Source: Phycicoccus sp. Root101
GTDB lineage: Bacteria > Actinomycetota > Actinomycetes > Actinomycetales > Dermatophilaceae
Direction of reading: 5' to 3'
NCBI RefSeq assembly: GCF_001426245.1
Contig: NZ_LMCM01000009.1
Coordinates: 1-64,000 of the forward strand
DNA: 64,000 nucleotides
A model generated the notes under the pieces. The model did not search any database. It was not told where the DNA came from and worked only from the letters and a program-made list of their open reading frames with translations. The position numbers and the translations under genes were made by a program. Positions 9,415 through 19,137 of this stretch are shown piece after piece. Every line of letters starts with the position of its first letter. The stretch's first letter is position 1.

Positions 9415-10646
9415 CGGGCGTCCTTCGTGGTGGCGGCCGGCGCGGCGGCACGGGTGGCGTCGAGGGCTGCGTCGAGCAGACCGGGGAGGGCTGCCACGAA
9501 CAGGTCCAGCTGGTCGGTGGTCACGACGAGCGGTGGTGCGAGCCGAAGCGCGTCGGGGGCCACCGGGTTGACGATGAACCCTGCGTCCCGGGCGGCGGCC
9601 GCGACGTGCGCCGCCACGGGTTCGGCCAGGGTGATCGCCCGGAGCAGACCCTTCCCCCGCACCCCGGTGACGAGCGGATGCTGCAGTGCTGCAACGGCGT
9701 CCGCGAGGTGCTGGCCCGCTGCCGTCGCGTGCGCGAGCAGGCCCTGCTCCTCGATCGTGTCGATGACGGCGAGCCCGGCAGCCGCGGCCAGCGGGTTCCC
9801 GCCGAACGTCGACCCGTGCTGCCCCACCGTGAGGAGGCCGGACACGTCGGACCCGAAGGTCACCAGGGCGCCGATCGGCACCCCGCCGCCGAGCCCCTTG
9901 GCCAGCGTGATCGCGTCCGGGACGATCCCGGCCTGCTGGAACGCGAACCACGTGCCCGTCCGCCCGATGCCGGTCTGGATCTCGTCGACAACGAGCAGGG
10001 CACCGTGCTCGGTGGTGAGCTCGCGGGCAAGCCGAAGGTAGGTCGCGTCCGCCTCGATGACGCCCGCCTCGCCCTGGACCGCTTCGAGGACCAGTGCTCC
10101 CGTGTCGGGTCCCACGGCCGCGCGCAGGGCTGCCTCGTCGCCGTACGGCACGTGGCTGATGCCGGGCATGAGCGGGGCGAACGGCTCGCGGTAGACGGCC
10201 TTGTGGGTCAGGGCGAGGGCGCCGGTGGTGCGCCCGTGGAAGGCGCCCTCCGCGGCCACGATGCCGCTGCGGCCGGTGCGCCGGCTGAGCTTGATGGCCG
10301 CCTCGATCGCCTCCGCGCCGGAGTTCGCGAAGAAGACCGCGGACCCTGCCGGGGCGTCGGCGATGCCGAGGATCCGCTCCGCCAGCGCGATCTGGCCGGG
10401 CGAGGTGAACAGGTTGGAGACGTGGATCGCCTCGCCGGCCTGCTTGCTGATCGCCGCGACCAGCGCCGGGTGGCCGTGGCCCAGGGAGTTGACCGCGATG
10501 CCGCCGACGAGGTCGAGGTAGCGCTTGCCGTCGACGTCCCAGACCCAGCAGCCGTCGCCGTGGGAGAGGACCAGGGGCGGACGCCCGAAGACGCCCAGGA
10601 CGGCGTGCTCGTACCGGTCGAGCAGCTCGTCGTTGCGGGTGGCCAT
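9411..10646 (-). CDS. argD: acetylornithine aminotransferase
   Basis: A PLP-dependent class III aminotransferase that converts N-acetylglutamate semialdehyde to N-acetylornithine. The 411-residue protein has DLVGGIAVNSLGHGHP near the N-terminus, NSGAEAIEAAIKLSR for PLP phosphate binding, VVDEIQTGIGRTG (Asp for the PLP ring) and LAKGLGGG with the Schiff-base Lys. The ATG start shares one base with the argB stop, so the two are translationally coupled. An Ala-rich tail closes the protein. Confidence 0.96.
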   Translation of the reverse strand: MATRNDELLDRYEHAVLGVFGRPPLVLSHGDGCWVWDVDGKRYLDLVGGIAVNSLGHGHPALVAAISKQAGEAIHVSNLFTSPGQIALAERILGIADAPAGSAVFFANSGAEAIEAAIKLSRRTGRSGIVAAEGAFHGRTTGALALTHKAVYREPFAPLMPGISHVPYGDEAALRAAVGPDTGALVLEAVQGEAGVIEADATYLRLARELTTEHGALLVVDEIQTGIGRTGTWFAFQQAGIVPDAITLAKGLGGGVPIGALVTFGSDVSGLLTVGQHGSTFGGNPLAAAAGLAVIDTIEEQGLLAHATAAGQHLADAVAALQHPLVTGVRGKGLLRAITLAEPVAAHVAAAARDAGFIVNPVAPDALRLAPPLVVTTDQLDLFVAALPGLLDAALDATRAAAPAATTKDAR

Positions 10647-11674
10647 CAGGCGTCGCCTTCCGTCGTGGCGGTGGAGGTTCCGGCGGAGGCAGCCGCCGGC
10701 GCCGCGGAGTCGGGGACGACCATGGTGCCGATCCCCTCGGAGGTGAACACCTCGAGCAGCAACGAGTGCGGCTGGCGTCCGTCGATGACGTGGGCCTGCG
10801 GGACCCCGTTGTCGACGGCGCGGACGCAGGCCTCGAGCTTGGGGATCATGCCGGCGTCGACACGACCGAGGAGCTCACGGGCTCCGCTGACCGACAGCGA
10901 CGACAGGAGCGAGTCGCGGTCCGGCCAGTCGGCGTACACCCCCTCGACATCGGTGAGCATGACGAGCTTGTGGGCGCCGAGGGCGACCGCCAGCGCAGCG
11001 GCAGCGGTGTCGGCGTTGATGTTGAGGACCTGGCCCTCGACGTCGAGGTCCGGCGCCACCGTCGAGACCACCGGGATCCGCCCGGCGTCGAGGATGTCCT
11101 GCACCGCGCCGGGGTTCACCGTGACGACGTCGCCGACGAGCCCGAGGTCGACCTCCTCGCCGTCGACCTCCGTGCCTCGGCGACGGGCGCCGAACAGGCC
11201 TGCGTCCTCGCCCGAGAGACCGACGGCCACGGGGCCGTGCTGGTTGAGCAGGCCGACCAGCTCACGGCCCACCTGACCCGTGAGCACCATGCGGACGACG
11301 TCCATCACCTCGGGGGTCGTGACACGCAGGCCACCGCGGAACTCGCTCTCGAGGCCGAGGCGCCCGAGCATCTGGGCGATCTGGGGGCCGCCGCCGTGGA
11401 CGACCACGGGACGCAGGCCGGCGTAGCGCAGGAACGCGACGTCCTGGGCGAACGCCGCCTTGAGCTCGTCGTCGACCATGGCGTTGCCGCCGTACTTGAC
11501 GACGACCAGCGACCCGCGGAAACGCTCGAGCCACGGCAGGGCCTCGACGAGCGTCTGGGCCTTGCCCCGCGCCACGCGCAGGGCGGCCTTCCCGATGTGG
11601 CCGCGGACCGTGCTCGTGGTCGTGGCCCCGTTCGGTGTCGGGGCGGTGGTGGCCGGGGTGGTGGTGTCGGTCAT
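10646..11674 (-). CDS. argB: acetylglutamate kinase
   Basis: Phosphorylates N-acetylglutamate, the usual feedback point of the pathway. KYGGNAM, the Gly-rich VHGGGPQI and the GLSGEDAGL and [12 protein letters not shown] segments are the family's ATP and substrate motifs. The 342-residue reading is about 40 residues longer at the N-terminus than most relatives, with a Thr/Pro-rich stretch first. An internal GTG before [18 protein letters not shown] would give a more usual N-terminus, so the start is uncertain. A possible N-terminal helix fits arginine-inhibited kinases, which often carry one. Confidence 0.95.
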   Translation of the reverse strand: MTDTTTPATTAPTPNGATTTSTVRGHIGKAALRVARGKAQTLVEALPWLERFRGSLVVVKYGGNAMVDDELKAAFAQDVAFLRYAGLRPVVVHGGGPQIAQMLGRLGLESEFRGGLRVTTPEVMDVVRMVLTGQVGRELVGLLNQHGPVAVGLSGEDAGLFGARRRGTEVDGEEVDLGLVGDVVTVNPGAVQDILDAGRIPVVSTVAPDLDVEGQVLNINADTAAAALAVALGAHKLVMLTDVEGVYADWPDRDSLLSSLSVSGARELLGRVDAGMIPKLEACVRAVDNGVPQAHVIDGRQPHSLLLEVFTSEGIGTMVVPDSAAPAAASAGTSTATTEGDA

Positions 11675-11690
11675 GGGGTCTGGGCTGCCT

Positions 11691-12842
11691 TCAGCTCGAG
11701 TAGGCCGAGTTCTCGTGGACGTAGTCGTGGGTGAGGTCGTTGGTCCAGACCGTCGCCGTCGCGTCGCCGGCGTGGAGGTCGACGAGGACGTGCACCTCGC
11801 GTGCCGTGAGGTCGACCAGGGAGCGGTCCTCCCCCACCCCGCCGGCCCGGCACACCTGGACGGAGTTCATCGCGACGTCGAGCTGGTGGGGGTCGAAGGC
11901 CGCCCGGGTCGTGCCGACGGCTGCCAGCACCCGCCCCCAGTTGGGGTCGTTGCCGAAGACGGCGCACTTGAAGAGGTTGTTGCGAGCGATCGAGCGGGCC
12001 ACCTCGAGCGCGTCCGCCTCGCTCGCGGCCGCCCGCACCTCGATGGCGATGTCGTGGTGGGCACCCTCGGCATCGGCGATGAGCTGCCGGGCCAGGCCGG
12101 CGCAGACCTCCGTGACCGCGGTCGTGAGCTCGTCGGCGCCGGGGGTGACGCCCGACGCACCGGACGCGAGCAGCACCACGGTGTCGTTGGTCGACTGGCA
12201 GCCGTCGGAGTCGATCCGGTCGAACGTCGCAGCCGTCGCCGCCCGCAGCACCGCGTCCAGCTCCCCGCCGGTGACGACGGCGTCCGTGGTCACGACGACC
12301 AGCATCGTGGCCAGGGCCGGGGCGAGCATGCCCGCGCCCTTGGCCATCCCGCCGACGCTCCACCCGTCCCGCTGCGCGACGGCCTGCTTGTGCACGGTGT
12401 CCGTGGTCTTGATGGCCACGGCCGCATCCTCGCCGCCGTCGGCGTGCAGGGCGGCCGCGGCGGCGTCCACGCCCCCGAGCACCTTGTCCATCGGGAGGAG
12501 CTCACCGATGAGCCCGGTCGAGCAGACGACCACGTCCCCCGCCGAGACACCCAGGACGTCGGCGACCTTCTCCGCGGTGGCATGCGTGTCGGCGAAGCCC
12601 TGGGCCCCGGTGCAGGCGTTCGCCCCGCCCGAGTTGAGGACGACGGCATCGACGCGACCGTCGGTGAGGACCTGTCGCGACCACGTCACCGGGGCGGCCT
12701 CCACCCGGTTGCTCGTGAAGACGGCTGCGGCGTGGTGGTCGGGCCCGTCGTTGACGACGAGCGCCAGGTCCGGTGCACCCGTACTCTTCAGCCCGGCGGC
12801 GACGCCGGCAGCGCGGAACCCGGCTGGGGTGGTGGTGCTCAC
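11691..12842 (-). CDS. argJ: bifunctional ornithine acetyltransferase / N-acetylglutamate synthase
   Basis: Recycles the acetyl group from acetylornithine to glutamate, and may also make N-acetylglutamate from acetyl-CoA. The 383-residue precursor carries the self-cleavage site [10 protein letters not shown] then ATMLV, where the Thr becomes the N-terminal nucleophile of the beta chain. [10 protein letters not shown] and [11 protein letters not shown] are further signatures. The GTG overlaps the ACT-domain gene's stop as GTGA. A longer upstream frame exists but runs through the ACT gene and is not used. Confidence 0.95.
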   Translation of the reverse strand: MSTTTPAGFRAAGVAAGLKSTGAPDLALVVNDGPDHHAAAVFTSNRVEAAPVTWSRQVLTDGRVDAVVLNSGGANACTGAQGFADTHATAEKVADVLGVSAGDVVVCSTGLIGELLPMDKVLGGVDAAAAALHADGGEDAAVAIKTTDTVHKQAVAQRDGWSVGGMAKGAGMLAPALATMLVVVTTDAVVTGGELDAVLRAATAATFDRIDSDGCQSTNDTVVLLASGASGVTPGADELTTAVTEVCAGLARQLIADAEGAHHDIAIEVRAAASEADALEVARSIARNNLFKCAVFGNDPNWGRVLAAVGTTRAAFDPHQLDVAMNSVQVCRAGGVGEDRSLVDLTAREVHVLVDLHAGDATATVWTNDLTHDYVHENSAYSS

Positions 12843-13249
12843 GAGAGGCCTCCGGAGAGCTTGGCCGGCGCGACGGTGTGCCCACCGCGGCGCCAGGTGT
12901 CCATCGCGTCGTCGGCACGGTCGCTGTCCACGAGGATCCAGTCGGTGTCGTAGGTCGAGAGCGCGAGGATGCTGATCTTCTTGCGTGCCAGGGGTTCCAG
13001 CAGGCCGGCGAGGACGCCGACCATGGTGAAGTCGAGGGGCCCGGCGATCTCGAACGCCGTGAGCGGTCCTTCCTTCTGGACCCCGTCGGGGAGCGTGTCG
13101 AACGCCGAGACGATCGAGGTCTCGCTGTCGGTGTACGTGATCGACGCCAACGGGCCGGTCCGCCAGTCCCACGACGGCTCCTCGCCGGCGGGCAGCCGGA
13201 CGAAGGCGACGGCCTGGTCGTGGCGCATGAGGTGCAGGGGCAGGCTCAC
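12839..13249 (-). CDS. ACT-domain protein (COG3603/CASTOR-type) inside the arg operon
   Basis: A 136-residue soluble protein. The N-terminal half contains a small beta-rich module (residues 1-60). The C-terminal half (about 66-125) matches the ACT_7 pattern: [44 protein letters not shown]_7 domains include the eukaryotic arginine sensor CASTOR1. It overlaps argC upstream (GTGA) and argJ downstream (GTGA), so it is made with the arginine enzymes. I infer amino-acid sensing, possibly arginine, acting on a pathway enzyme. No enzymatic motif is visible. Confidence 0.85.
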   Translation of the reverse strand: MSLPLHLMRHDQAVAFVRLPAGEEPSWDWRTGPLASITYTDSETSIVSAFDTLPDGVQKEGPLTAFEIAGPLDFTMVGVLAGLLEPLARKKISILALSTYDTDWILVDSDRADDAMDTWRRGGHTVAPAKLSGGLS

Positions 13250-14295
13250 GGTGCCACCCCCGCTGCGGGGAGGCCGGTCGTCTCCGGGAGGCCGAGGGCG
13301 AGGTTCAGGCACTGGACCGCTGCGCCGGCGGTCCCCTTGGTGAGGTTGTCGATCGCCGCGACGACGACCACGCGGCCGACGCGCTCGTCGACGACGACCT
13401 GCAGGTGGACGCTGTTGCTCCCGAGGACGCTGCCCGTCGACGGCCAGGACCCCTGGGGCAGCACGTGCACGAACGGCTCCGCGGCATACGCCTCCTCCCA
13501 CACGGACCGGACGCTCGCGGGGTCGACGCCCTCGGCGAGCGGCGCCGTGCACGTCGCGAGGATCCCGCGGGGCATCGGAGCCAGCGTGGGGGTGAACGAG
13601 ACGGTGACGGGTTCACCCGCGGCGCGGGTGAGGTTCTGCTCGATCTCCGGGGTGTGGCGGTGCGTGCCGCCGACTCCGTATGGCGACATGGCACCCATGA
13701 CCTCGGCGCCCAGCAGGTGGGGCTTGAGGGACTTCCCGGCGCCGGACGTGCCCGACGCGGCGACCACGACGACGTCCTGCGGGGCGAGGACGCCGCCCGC
13801 GTAGCCTGGCGCGAGGGCCAGGGACACCGCCGTCGGGTAGCACCCGGGCACGGCGACGTGCTGCTCCCCCGCGAGGACCGCGCGCTGCTGCTCGCCGTGA
13901 CCCACCGGCAGCTCGGGGAGGCCGTACGCCCAGGCGCCGGCGTACGGGGTGTCGTAGAACGCCTCCCAGGCCGCGGAGCTCGCCAGCCGGAAGTCGGCGC
14001 CACAGTCGATGACGACGACGTCGTCCGCGAGCTGGGATGCCAGGGCACCGGAGTGCCCGTGCGGAAGGGCGAGCAGGACGACGTCGTGGCCGGCGAGCGT
14101 CTCGGGCGTGGTCTCCTCGATCACGCGGCCGGCGAGCGGCGTGAGGTGCGGGTGGACGGCCCCGAGCAGCTGCCCGGCGCTCGAGGCGGCCGTGACCGCG
14201 CCGATCTCCACGTCGGGGTGCGCCAGCAGGAGCCGGAGGATCTCTCCCCCGGCGTAGCCACTGGCTCCGGCGACTGCCACGCGCTGCATGTGCAT
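13246..14295 (-). CDS. argC: N-acetyl-gamma-glutamyl-phosphate reductase
   Basis: NADPH-dependent reduction of N-acetylglutamyl phosphate to the semialdehyde. [18 protein letters not shown] is the nucleotide-binding start, [10 protein letters not shown] holds the active-site Cys, and the [12 protein letters not shown] segment carries the catalytic His. Three in-frame ATGs lie close together (14301, 14295, 14289). AGGGG is 9 bases before the middle one, which I chose; this gives 349 residues. It is the first arg gene, 72 bp downstream of the dehydrogenase gene, and its start is embedded in ARG-box-like sequence. Confidence 0.95.
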   Translation of the reverse strand: MHMQRVAVAGASGYAGGEILRLLLAHPDVEIGAVTAASSAGQLLGAVHPHLTPLAGRVIEETTPETLAGHDVVLLALPHGHSGALASQLADDVVVIDCGADFRLASSAAWEAFYDTPYAGAWAYGLPELPVGHGEQQRAVLAGEQHVAVPGCYPTAVSLALAPGYAGGVLAPQDVVVVAASGTSGAGKSLKPHLLGAEVMGAMSPYGVGGTHRHTPEIEQNLTRAAGEPVTVSFTPTLAPMPRGILATCTAPLAEGVDPASVRSVWEEAYAAEPFVHVLPQGSWPSTGSVLGSNSVHLQVVVDERVGRVVVVAAIDNLTKGTAGAAVQCLNLALGLPETTGLPAAGVAP

Positions 14296-14324
14296 GAACA
14301 TACACCCCTATGAGAGTTCATGCA
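14291..14324. promoter_or_regulatory. tandem ARG-box-like palindromes at argC
   Basis: TGCATGAACATACA (14291-14304) and TATGAGAGTTCATGCA (14309-14324) form an inverted pair with arms TGCATGAAC and GTTCATGCA. AT-rich TGCAT/ATGCA palindromes are the shape of ArgR operators. They cover the argC start codons and Shine-Dalgarno, so bound ArgR could block both transcription and early elongation. argR lies in the same cluster. Confidence 0.65.
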
Positions 14325-14372
14325 GTCGTGCTCGCTGTCCGGACACCCTCCGTGCGGGTGCCGTGCCGGGTC

Positions 14373-15113
14373 TCAACCCAGCGGGTCGTCGTCCCCCCAC
14401 GGCACGAGCGTGATCGTGCGGTCCGCAGCATCCAGCCCACCCGCGGCCCGGTCGCGCAGCGACGCCGGGGTGTCCACCCCGGCCCGGACCATGCGGCCCG
14501 ACCACACGTCGTGCTCCCCGGCCGCGAGGGCCAGGGCCAGGGCGGAGACCTCGCCCGGGTCGGTCCACTCGGTCCGGCTCACGTGCGCCACCATCGCCTC
14601 GGTCATGTCGGTGCGCACGACCCCGGGGGCCAGGTCGAAGGCGAAGACGCCGTGGTCACGCCCGGCGAGGTCCGTGGAACCGGTCAGCCTGGCCAGGGCC
14701 GTCTTGCTGGCGTTGTAGGCCGACGCCACGGCGCCCGGACGCACCCCGGCACCGCTGTTGACGTTGATCACCCGGCCAGAGCCTGCGGCCACCATGTGCG
14801 GCAGGACGGCGTGGGTCACGAGGAACGGCCCGCGGACGTTGACCTCCATGGTGCGCCACCACTCCTCGGGGTCCGCCTCGTGGATCGGCACCTCGGTGTC
14901 GATGACGCCGGCGTTGTTGACGAGCACGTCGATCCGGCCATGACGGCCCAGCACCTCGCCCACCCACCGCTCGACGGCCACCCGGTCCGTCACGTCCGCG
15001 ACGGCGCTGGAGCCCCGCTCCACGGCATACCCGGCCTGCTCGAAGGCGTCGGCGAGGTGTCGGCCGATCCCCCGGGACGCGCCGGTGACGACGACGACCG
15101 GGGCGCTCGACAT
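14373..15113 (-). CDS. short-chain dehydrogenase/reductase
   Basis: A 246-residue NAD(P)-dependent oxidoreductase of the classical SDR type. It has the TGASRGIGRHL cofactor motif, NNAGV, the catalytic Ser in NVNSGAGV and the YNASK dyad. The substrate cannot be told from sequence. It lies between pheT and argC on the same strand, probably as a passenger of the operon. The ATG at 15113 follows the pheT stop by 11 bases; a GTG at 15128 overlapping that stop (GTGA) is an alternative start. Neither has a strong ribosome-binding site. Confidence 0.88.
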   Translation of the reverse strand: MSSAPVVVVTGASRGIGRHLADAFEQAGYAVERGSSAVADVTDRVAVERWVGEVLGRHGRIDVLVNNAGVIDTEVPIHEADPEEWWRTMEVNVRGPFLVTHAVLPHMVAAGSGRVINVNSGAGVRPGAVASAYNASKTALARLTGSTDLAGRDHGVFAFDLAPGVVRTDMTEAMVAHVSRTEWTDPGEVSALALALAAGEHDVWSGRMVRAGVDTPASLRDRAAGGLDAADRTITLVPWGDDDPLG

Positions 15114-15124
15114 CGCGGCCACGA

Positions 15125-17671
15125 TCACCGCTGCACCGCGCCGGTGCGCTCCGTGGCTGCAGCGACGGCGGCATCGCGCAGGGCGCTGACCTCGTCGGTG
15201 GTCAGGGTGCGCTCGGCGGCCCGGAAGGTGAGCCGGTAGGCCAGGGACTTGTGACCGTCGCCCACCTGCTCCCCACGGTAGATGTCGAACAGCTGCACGG
15301 ACTCGAGCCGGTCGCCGGCGCCCGACCGCAGCGCCGCCTCGACGTGAGCCGCAGGCACGTCCTCTGCGACGACCAGCGCCACGTCGGTGTGGGCCGGCGG
15401 GTAGGTCGACAGCTCGGTCGCCTGCAGCGGGACCCCGGTGGCGGCCACGAGCACGTCCACGTCGAGCTCGGCGGCCACGGTGCGTGCCGGGAGGTCGAGG
15501 GCGGAGGTGACCTTCGGGTGCAGCTCGCCGGCGTACCCGACGACCGTGCCGTCCTGGAGCGTGATGCCTGCCACCCGGCCGGGGTGCCAGGGCGCACGCT
15601 CGGTGGCGGTGACGACCAGGTCGAGGCCGAGGGCCGTCCCCAGGGACAGCGCCCAGGCGACCGCGTCGGAGGCATCCACCTTGCGGCCGGGGCCCCACGG
15701 GCCGCCCCGCTCGACGTCGCCGGCGGCCGCCATGGCGACGTGCCGTGGCTGGTCCGGCACGGCAGCGCGGATCCGTGCCAGCGTCTCGTCGTCCGGCTTG
15801 ACCTCGATGCCGGGGACGGGCGCCTTCGACGGCTCGTCACGACCGATGGTCACCAGTCCGAGCTCGTAGACCGCGACATCGCGCTGACCGCGGGCGACGT
15901 TGCGCCGCAACGCCTCCAGCAACGTGTCGAGCACCGAGGTGCGCAGCAGCGGCAGCTCGTCGGACAGCGGGTTGACGAGCGACTCGGCGCGGCGCCGGAC
16001 GTCCTGGGGCGCGTAGCCCAGGGCGTCGAAGAGGCCGGGAGCCACGAACGGGTAGGTCAGCACCTCCACGAGCCCCTGCTGCGCGAGCGTGTTGGCCACG
16101 ACCCGGCGAACCCGTTGGCCGTGGGTCAGTCCGTGCCCGGCCCTGGGGGTCGGCAGGACGGACGGGATCTGGTCGTACCCGCGGACGCGCGCGACCTCCT
16201 CCACCAGGTCCGGCCCGTCGGTCAGGTCGGGGCGCCAGGTCGGCGGCAGCACCGCGACGACGACACCACCCTCGGCGACGCCCTCGTCGGTGACGTCGCA
16301 GCCGATGGCACGCAGCGTGCCGACGACCTCGTCCTGGGGGTAGTCGAGCCCGACGTAGCGGGTGGGCAGCGTCGTGTCGAAGGTGATGGGGCCGCGCGAC
16401 GAGCGCTGGTCCACGTCCGTGACACCGGGGTCCGCCGTGCCACCACCGTGGGTGACGAGCAGGTCGACGGCGAGCTGGGCGGCGGCAGCGGCCACCGCCG
16501 GGTCGACCCCGCGCTCGAACCGCTTGGACGCCTCGGTGGTGAGCTTGTGCCGTCGCGAGGACCGGGCCACCGAGATCGGGTCGAAGTGCGCTGCCTCGAT
16601 GAGCACGTCGGTCGTCGCGGCCGTCACCTCGGACGACTCGCCACCCATGACGCCGGCGATCGCCAGCGGTCGGTCGTCGCCGTCGACGATGAGCAGGTCC
16701 TGGGGGTCCAGCGCCCGGGCGACGTCGTCCAGCGTGGTGAGCTTCTCGCCCGGCCGGGCCCGGCGCGTGCCGACCCCACCGGACAGGGTCGACAGGTCGA
16801 AGGCGTGCAACGGCTGGCCGAGCAGCATCATCACGTAGTTGGTGACGTCGACAGCCAGCGAGATGGGCCGCATGCCGAGCTGGGTGAGGCGCTTGCTCAT
16901 CCACTGCGGCGTGGCGGCCGTGGTGTCGACACCGCGCACGATGCGCGCGACGTACCGGTCGCACCCGGGGACGCCGTCGATCGGCGACCCGTCGGTGACG
17001 TTCACGGCATACCCGTCGTCGTTGGCTGCTGCGACGTCGAGGTGGGCCGGGTCACGGAACACACCACCGGTCGACAGGGCGTACTCGCGGGCGATGCCCC
17101 GCAGCGAGAAGCAGTAGCCGCGGTCCGGGGTGACGTTGACCTCGACGACCTCGTCGGCCAGCCCGAGCAGCTCGATGGCGTCGTCACCGGGCGTGAGCGC
17201 GGCGGCGGCTTCGGCGCCCAGGAGCGTCGACAGGACGATGATGCCGTCGTGGTCGTCGCCGAGCCCGAGCTCGCGGGCCGAGCAGATCATGCCGTTGGAG
17301 ACGTGGCCGTAGGTCTTGCGCGCCGAGATCTCGAAACCGCCGGGCAGCACCCCACCCGGGAGGACGCAGACCACGAGGTCGCCGGGACCGAAGTTGTGCG
17401 CCCCGCAGACGATCTCCTGGGCCTTGCCCTCGGTCACCCGCTGGCCGTGCTCCCCGACGTCGACGGTGCACCAGTTGATCGTCTTGCCGTTCTTCTGCGG
17501 CTCGGGCTCGACGGTCAGGACGCGGCCGACGACGATGGGGCCCTTGATGTCGCCACCGCTCAGTCCCTCCTCCTCGAGCCCCACGCGGACGAGGGCGGCG
17601 GCGATGTCGGCACCGGTGGCGTCGGCGGGCACGTCGGCCAGCTCACGAAGCCAGGACACGGGCGCGTGCAT
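15125..17671 (-). CDS. pheT: phenylalanyl-tRNA synthetase beta subunit
   Basis: The beta chain of the alpha2-beta2 PheRS. The 848-residue protein starts with HAPVSWLRELADVP, followed by a tRNA-binding OB domain (about 45-160), B3/B4 editing domain (about 220-390), B5 and a C-terminal ferredoxin-fold anticodon-binding domain ending near 848 (YPPAHTDVALVV then KSLAYRLTFRA). The ATG overlaps the pheS stop as ATGA, giving equal subunit synthesis. Length is normal for actinobacteria. Confidence 0.97.
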   Translation of the reverse strand: MHAPVSWLRELADVPADATGADIAAALVRVGLEEEGLSGGDIKGPIVVGRVLTVEPEPQKNGKTINWCTVDVGEHGQRVTEGKAQEIVCGAHNFGPGDLVVCVLPGGVLPGGFEISARKTYGHVSNGMICSARELGLGDDHDGIIVLSTLLGAEAAAALTPGDDAIELLGLADEVVEVNVTPDRGYCFSLRGIAREYALSTGGVFRDPAHLDVAAANDDGYAVNVTDGSPIDGVPGCDRYVARIVRGVDTTAATPQWMSKRLTQLGMRPISLAVDVTNYVMMLLGQPLHAFDLSTLSGGVGTRRARPGEKLTTLDDVARALDPQDLLIVDGDDRPLAIAGVMGGESSEVTAATTDVLIEAAHFDPISVARSSRRHKLTTEASKRFERGVDPAVAAAAAQLAVDLLVTHGGGTADPGVTDVDQRSSRGPITFDTTLPTRYVGLDYPQDEVVGTLRAIGCDVTDEGVAEGGVVVAVLPPTWRPDLTDGPDLVEEVARVRGYDQIPSVLPTPRAGHGLTHGQRVRRVVANTLAQQGLVEVLTYPFVAPGLFDALGYAPQDVRRRAESLVNPLSDELPLLRTSVLDTLLEALRRNVARGQRDVAVYELGLVTIGRDEPSKAPVPGIEVKPDDETLARIRAAVPDQPRHVAMAAAGDVERGGPWGPGRKVDASDAVAWALSLGTALGLDLVVTATERAPWHPGRVAGITLQDGTVVGYAGELHPKVTSALDLPARTVAAELDVDVLVAATGVPLQATELSTYPPAHTDVALVVAEDVPAAHVEAALRSGAGDRLESVQLFDIYRGEQVGDGHKSLAYRLTFRAAERTLTTDEVSALRDAAVAAATERTGAVQR

Positions 17672-18765
17672 CAGATCTCCATTCCGAACTGGCGGGAGAA
17701 ACGGACGTCTCCCTCGACGATGTCGTGCATGTCCCCCACGCCGTGGCGCAGCATCAGCGACCGCTCGATGCCGAGGCCGAAGGCGAACCCGGAGTAGCGC
17801 TCGGGGTCGACGCCGGCGGCCCGCAGCACCCGCTGGTTGACCATGCCGCAGCCGCCGAGCTCGATCCAGCCGGTGCCGCCACACGTGCGGCAGGACGGGT
17901 CCTGGCCGCCGCAGACCCAGCACTGGCAGTCGATCTCGGCGCTGGGCTCGGTGAAGGGGAAGTAGTTGGGGCGCAGCCGCGTGACGATGCCGTCACCGAA
18001 CAGTCGCTGCACGAACGCGTCGAGCGCGCCCTTGAGGTGGGCCATCGTGATGCCCTCGTCGACGACCAGGCCCTCGAACTGGTGGAACACCGGCGTGTGG
18101 GTCGCGTCGAGGTCGTCGGTGCGGAACACCTTGCCCGGGCAGAGGACGTAGATGGGCGGCTCGCGGTCGAGCATCGTGCGGATCTGCACCGGAGAGGTGT
18201 GCGTGCGCAGCACCAGGCCGCTGCCGGCCGGCGCGACGAAGAACGTGTCGGCCTCACCACGGGCGGGGTGGTCCGGCGACAGGTTGAGGGCGTCGAAGTT
18301 CAGCCACTCGGACTCGACCTCGGGACCCTCGGCGATCTCCCAGCCCATGGCCACGAAGATGTCCTCGATCCGCTCGGACACGAGGCTGATCGGGTGGCGG
18401 GCCCCCAGCGGGCGCCGCGGTGCGCGGACCGTGAGGTCCATGGTCTCCTCGACGAGGATCCGCTCGTCGCGCTCGCCCTCGAGCTCGGCCTGCCGGGCCG
18501 TGAGCGCCTGGCCGACACGCCCACGCGCCTGCCCGACGCGCTTTCCGGCCTCGGCCTTGGCGCTCGGCGGCAGGGCACCGATCTCACGGTTCGCCAGCGC
18601 CAGAGGGCTCTTCTCCCCCTGGTGCGCGAGGCGGGCCGCCTTGAGCGCGTCGAGCGAGTCGGCTGCCGCGATCGCTGCCACGGCGTCGGCGACGGCCTGG
18701 TCGATCACCGCAGGGTCGAGCGCTGCGACCTCGACCGGGTCGTACTGCTTGTTGGGTCCTGACAT
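17671..18765 (-). CDS. pheS: phenylalanyl-tRNA synthetase alpha subunit
   Basis: The catalytic chain of PheRS. The 364-residue protein has an N-terminal coiled coil (about 20-100) and class II motifs: HPISLVSERIEDIF, LRTHTSPVQIRTM, FHQFEGLVVD and a late GFAFGLGIERSLMLRHG. An insert at about 295-320 has four cysteines (CQCWVCGG then CRTCGG), a possible metal knuckle seen in actinobacterial PheS. The ATG is preceded by AGGAAG, seven bases away. Confidence 0.97.
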   Translation of the reverse strand: MSGPNKQYDPVEVAALDPAVIDQAVADAVAAIAAADSLDALKAARLAHQGEKSPLALANREIGALPPSAKAEAGKRVGQARGRVGQALTARQAELEGERDERILVEETMDLTVRAPRRPLGARHPISLVSERIEDIFVAMGWEIAEGPEVESEWLNFDALNLSPDHPARGEADTFFVAPAGSGLVLRTHTSPVQIRTMLDREPPIYVLCPGKVFRTDDLDATHTPVFHQFEGLVVDEGITMAHLKGALDAFVQRLFGDGIVTRLRPNYFPFTEPSAEIDCQCWVCGGQDPSCRTCGGTGWIELGGCGMVNQRVLRAAGVDPERYSGFAFGLGIERSLMLRHGVGDMHDIVEGDVRFSRQFGMEI

Positions 18766-19137
18766 GCCACTTCCTCTGTCGGCGCAGCCTCGGGGGCTCT
18801 CCACCCGTGGGCGCGCACGGCTCGGCGCCCGGGTCGGGCCCACCGAGTCTAGGGGCGCACGACGGCGTCCCCGGTGTTGGGTTGGGGGCTGGGTTGCGCC
18901 TTCGGTGGCGGCGAGCAGGCGCGGGGCGGAGCGGGGGCTCGGTGGTGGCCACCCCGCATACGGGTATGGCGCCGAGCCGGCGCGCGCGGGACGGGACCGT
19001 CCGCGGTGGGTGCCCTCAGCGCAGCCGTGCGACCGCGTCCGAAGGCGCGGTAAATCGCTCGGCGAGACGGGTCATGGCACCAGCCTGACCCAGGACCGCG
19101 TGGCCACGCAACCGGGTTCCGTGGGCGGCTGACGCGC
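18766..19137. other. 372-bp intergenic region between the histidine kinase and pheS
   Basis: It holds the candidate pheS -10 at 18846-18851 and otherwise no gene I can support. A 19-codon frame at 19016-19075 (minus) contains a single Phe and is not a convincing attenuator peptide. The copies of GTATGGC and GCATAC around 18957-18968 belong to a motif frequent throughout the window. Confidence 0.6.
18846..18851 (-). promoter_or_regulatory. candidate -10 element for pheST
   Basis: TAGACT on the minus strand, about 80 bases before the pheS ATG. The same hexamer is the -10 of several leaderless genes in this window. No good -35 is visible. It would give pheST its own promoter in addition to read-through from the upstream infC/kinase genes. 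Confidence 0.4.

Noticed and set aside
15251-17797. Plus-strand 848-codon open frame opposite pheT
   Set aside because: It is antisense to a clear pheT and has the Arg/Gly/Asp/Val composition of a GC-driven shadow frame. No domain is recognisable.
19016-19075. Possible 19-codon pheST attenuator leader peptide
   Set aside because: It contains one Phe only and no terminator/antiterminator pair was seen between it and pheS.
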